Shown here: positions 6,325-6,906 of the stretch, piece after piece
Position numbering within the stretch: position 1 is the stretch's first letter
How the letters are laid out: each line of letters starts with the position of its first letter
Origin: Methanothrix sp.
GTDB lineage: Archaea; Halobacteriota; Methanosarcinia; Methanotrichales; Methanotrichaceae
Direction of reading: 5' to 3'
Assembly (NCBI GenBank): GCA_012798025.1
Contig: JAAZNX010000162.1
Span: 1 to 6,906, forward strand
DNA: 6,906 nt
Position numbers and translations under genes: made by a program
Notes under the pieces: model-generated
The model's input: the letters and a program-made list of their open reading frames with translations, nothing else
Database searches by the model: none
What the model was told of the DNA's origin: nothing

Positions 6325-6332
6325 ATTTAAAG
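6325..6332 (-). promoter_or_regulatory. TATA-like box for the secreted-protein gene
   Basis: The minus strand reads CTTTAAAT, centred about 30 bases before ATG 6298. This would place the transcription start within about 5 bases of the start codon, and no Shine-Dalgarno precedes that ATG, so a leaderless mRNA is likely. It also argues against the longer reading frame to 6421. Confidence 0.5.
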
Positions 6333-6369
6333 ATACCTGTCATACGAGATTGATATGAGGTTGAAACCA

Positions 6370-6404
6370 AATTTTCCCGCTTCAAGATATGTTCCCGGAA
6401 AATT
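6370..6404. repeat. Inverted repeat between divergent genes, candidate operator
   Basis: AATTTTCC (6370-6377) and GGAAAATT (6397-6404) are perfect 8-bp complements separated by 19 bases. TTCCCG also occurs twice in direct orientation (6374-6379 and 6392-6397), and the right half holds the small palindrome TTCCCGGAA (6392-6400). It lies upstream of both candidate promoters in the 181-bp gap between the divergent genes, where a shared regulator would bind. No coding potential supports another role. Confidence 0.5.
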
Positions 6405-6435
6405 CTGTGACCAACTCCCAAGGCCAGAAAAGGGT

Positions 6436-6450
6436 ACTATACATAAAATA
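6436..6450 (+). promoter_or_regulatory. AT-rich TATA-like region for the right-edge gene
   Basis: ACTATACATAAAATA is the only strong AT-rich stretch on the plus strand before ATG 6480, about 30-44 bases away. GGAGATAT at 6463-6470 could be a Shine-Dalgarno with a long 13-base gap from GGAG to the ATG, provided transcription starts at or before it. Exact box and start site are uncertain. Confidence 0.4.
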
Positions 6451-6479
6451 CTTATTTGGTTTGGAGATATGCACCTCTG

Positions 6480-6906
6480 ATGGACGTATCGTTCTCTGCC
6501 TGGCGGCACTCGCGAGAAGAGAGTTTGCAGCTCAAAGGAGATAATTTCTCCTTTCTTTTCGATAGGCGTTACACTAATAGGCTCAACAGAATGAGCAGGG
6601 TCTTCTTTGAGGCATACGTGGTCGCCACCAAGGAACTGGCCGCGCAGGAGGATCGCTTTCCTAGCCTCAGTGAGATCGACGCGAAGATGGAGAGCGGAGC
6701 TGTTTACGCATTCAAAGATCGTTTGATGAAGAACACTGAGTTCTTCGAAGAGGTAAAGATCTCCGGCGTCTCCTATCTGGTCCCTCGCGCACTCAGGTTC
6801 GTAGATGTAACTGGCACCTACACTGATCTGATCTTAAACCTCGATGAGGGTGCCGTTGTGATGCCCACTCGCAGGAAGACGCCAGAGCCACCAGTTGCAG
6901 TGCCTC
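6480..6906 (+). CDS. Hypothetical protein, C-terminus cut by right window edge
   Basis: An open frame runs from ATG 6480 to the window end, 142 complete codons. It begins MDVSFSAWRHSREESLQLKG, with a helical part (about 38-92, including MSRVFFEAYVVATKELAA) and then a strand-rich part (EVKISGVSYLVPRALRFVDV, TDLILNLDEGAVVMPT), and ends in a charged, Pro-rich stretch (TRRKTPEPPVAVP) that looks like a linker to another domain. I do not recognise it. The start is uncertain: ATG 6480 has a TATA-like region and a possible Shine-Dalgarno upstream, but codons between 6480 and 6590 use more A/T third bases than those after ATG 6591 (residue 38). A start at 6591 would leave the perfect hairpin at 6534-6554 in the leader. 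It diverges from the secreted-protein gene. Confidence 0.65.
   Translation, partial: MDVSFSAWRHSREESLQLKGDNFSFLFDRRYTNRLNRMSRVFFEAYVVATKELAAQEDRFPSLSEIDAKMESGAVYAFKDRLMKNTEFFEEVKISGVSYLVPRALRFVDVTGTYTDLILNLDEGAVVMPTRRKTPEPPVAVP
6534..6554. repeat. Perfect 8-bp inverted repeat with 5-base loop
   Basis: AAAGGAGA (6534-6541), loop TAATT, and TCTCCTTT (6547-6554) form a perfect hairpin or palindrome. One arm contains GGAGA, a Shine-Dalgarno-like sequence, and the other its complement. It lies inside the frame opened at 6480, or in the leader if translation starts at 6591. Confidence 0.6.

Noticed and set aside
6299..6421. N-terminal extension of the secreted protein (41 residues before MKHLGLL)
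   Set aside because: It is polar and basic, would bury the signal peptide inside the protein, has no Shine-Dalgarno, and runs over the TATA-like box and part of the inverted repeat.
1..6906. Mobile elements, CRISPR arrays, tRNA or rRNA genes, defence systems
   Set aside because: No transposase or integrase motifs, no spaced direct repeats other than the coding 33-bp tandem, and no tRNA-like or rRNA-like stretch were found on reading both strands.

Overview
The window looks like a piece of a methanogenic archaeal chromosome, most likely from the Methanosarcinales and possibly Methanothrix-like. The reasons are a class I (archaeal-type) lysyl-tRNA synthetase, a short archaeal PyrE, an archaeal SbcD-related phosphoesterase, AT-rich TATA-like boxes instead of bacterial -35/-10 promoters, several starts without a Shine-Dalgarno sequence, and a secreted Ser/Thr/Pro-rich protein. 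The genus is an inference from protein resemblance and no search was run.

Layout. From about 1 to 2309 three genes run leftward as one likely operon: a dCMP-deaminase family protein, diaminopimelate decarboxylase (lysA), and an unrecognised helical protein cut by the left edge. A compact 83-bp divergent promoter region (2310-2392) separates them from a rightward group: class I lysyl-tRNA synthetase (lysS), a nucleoside 2-deoxyribosyltransferase-like protein, and an SbcD-related metallophosphoesterase that probably starts at a TTG overlapping the previous stop codon. pyrE follows behind its own TATA box. Convergent to pyrE is a leftward gene for a small secreted protein with a signal peptide, one beta-rich domain and a C-terminal tail of 11-residue PGGI repeats. 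A 181-bp divergent region holding an inverted repeat separates it from an unrecognised rightward gene cut by the right edge.

How the genes fit together. Two themes interleave. Lysine is made by LysA and charged onto tRNA by LysS, and the two transcripts start back to back. Pyrimidines and deoxynucleotides are served by the dCMP deaminase-like enzyme, the deoxyribosyltransferase-like enzyme and PyrE. No mobile element, CRISPR array, tRNA or rRNA is visible. Most of the window is ordinary housekeeping DNA. The least explained parts are the two edge proteins, the repeat-tailed secreted protein and the inverted repeats near 6370-6404 and 6534-6554.
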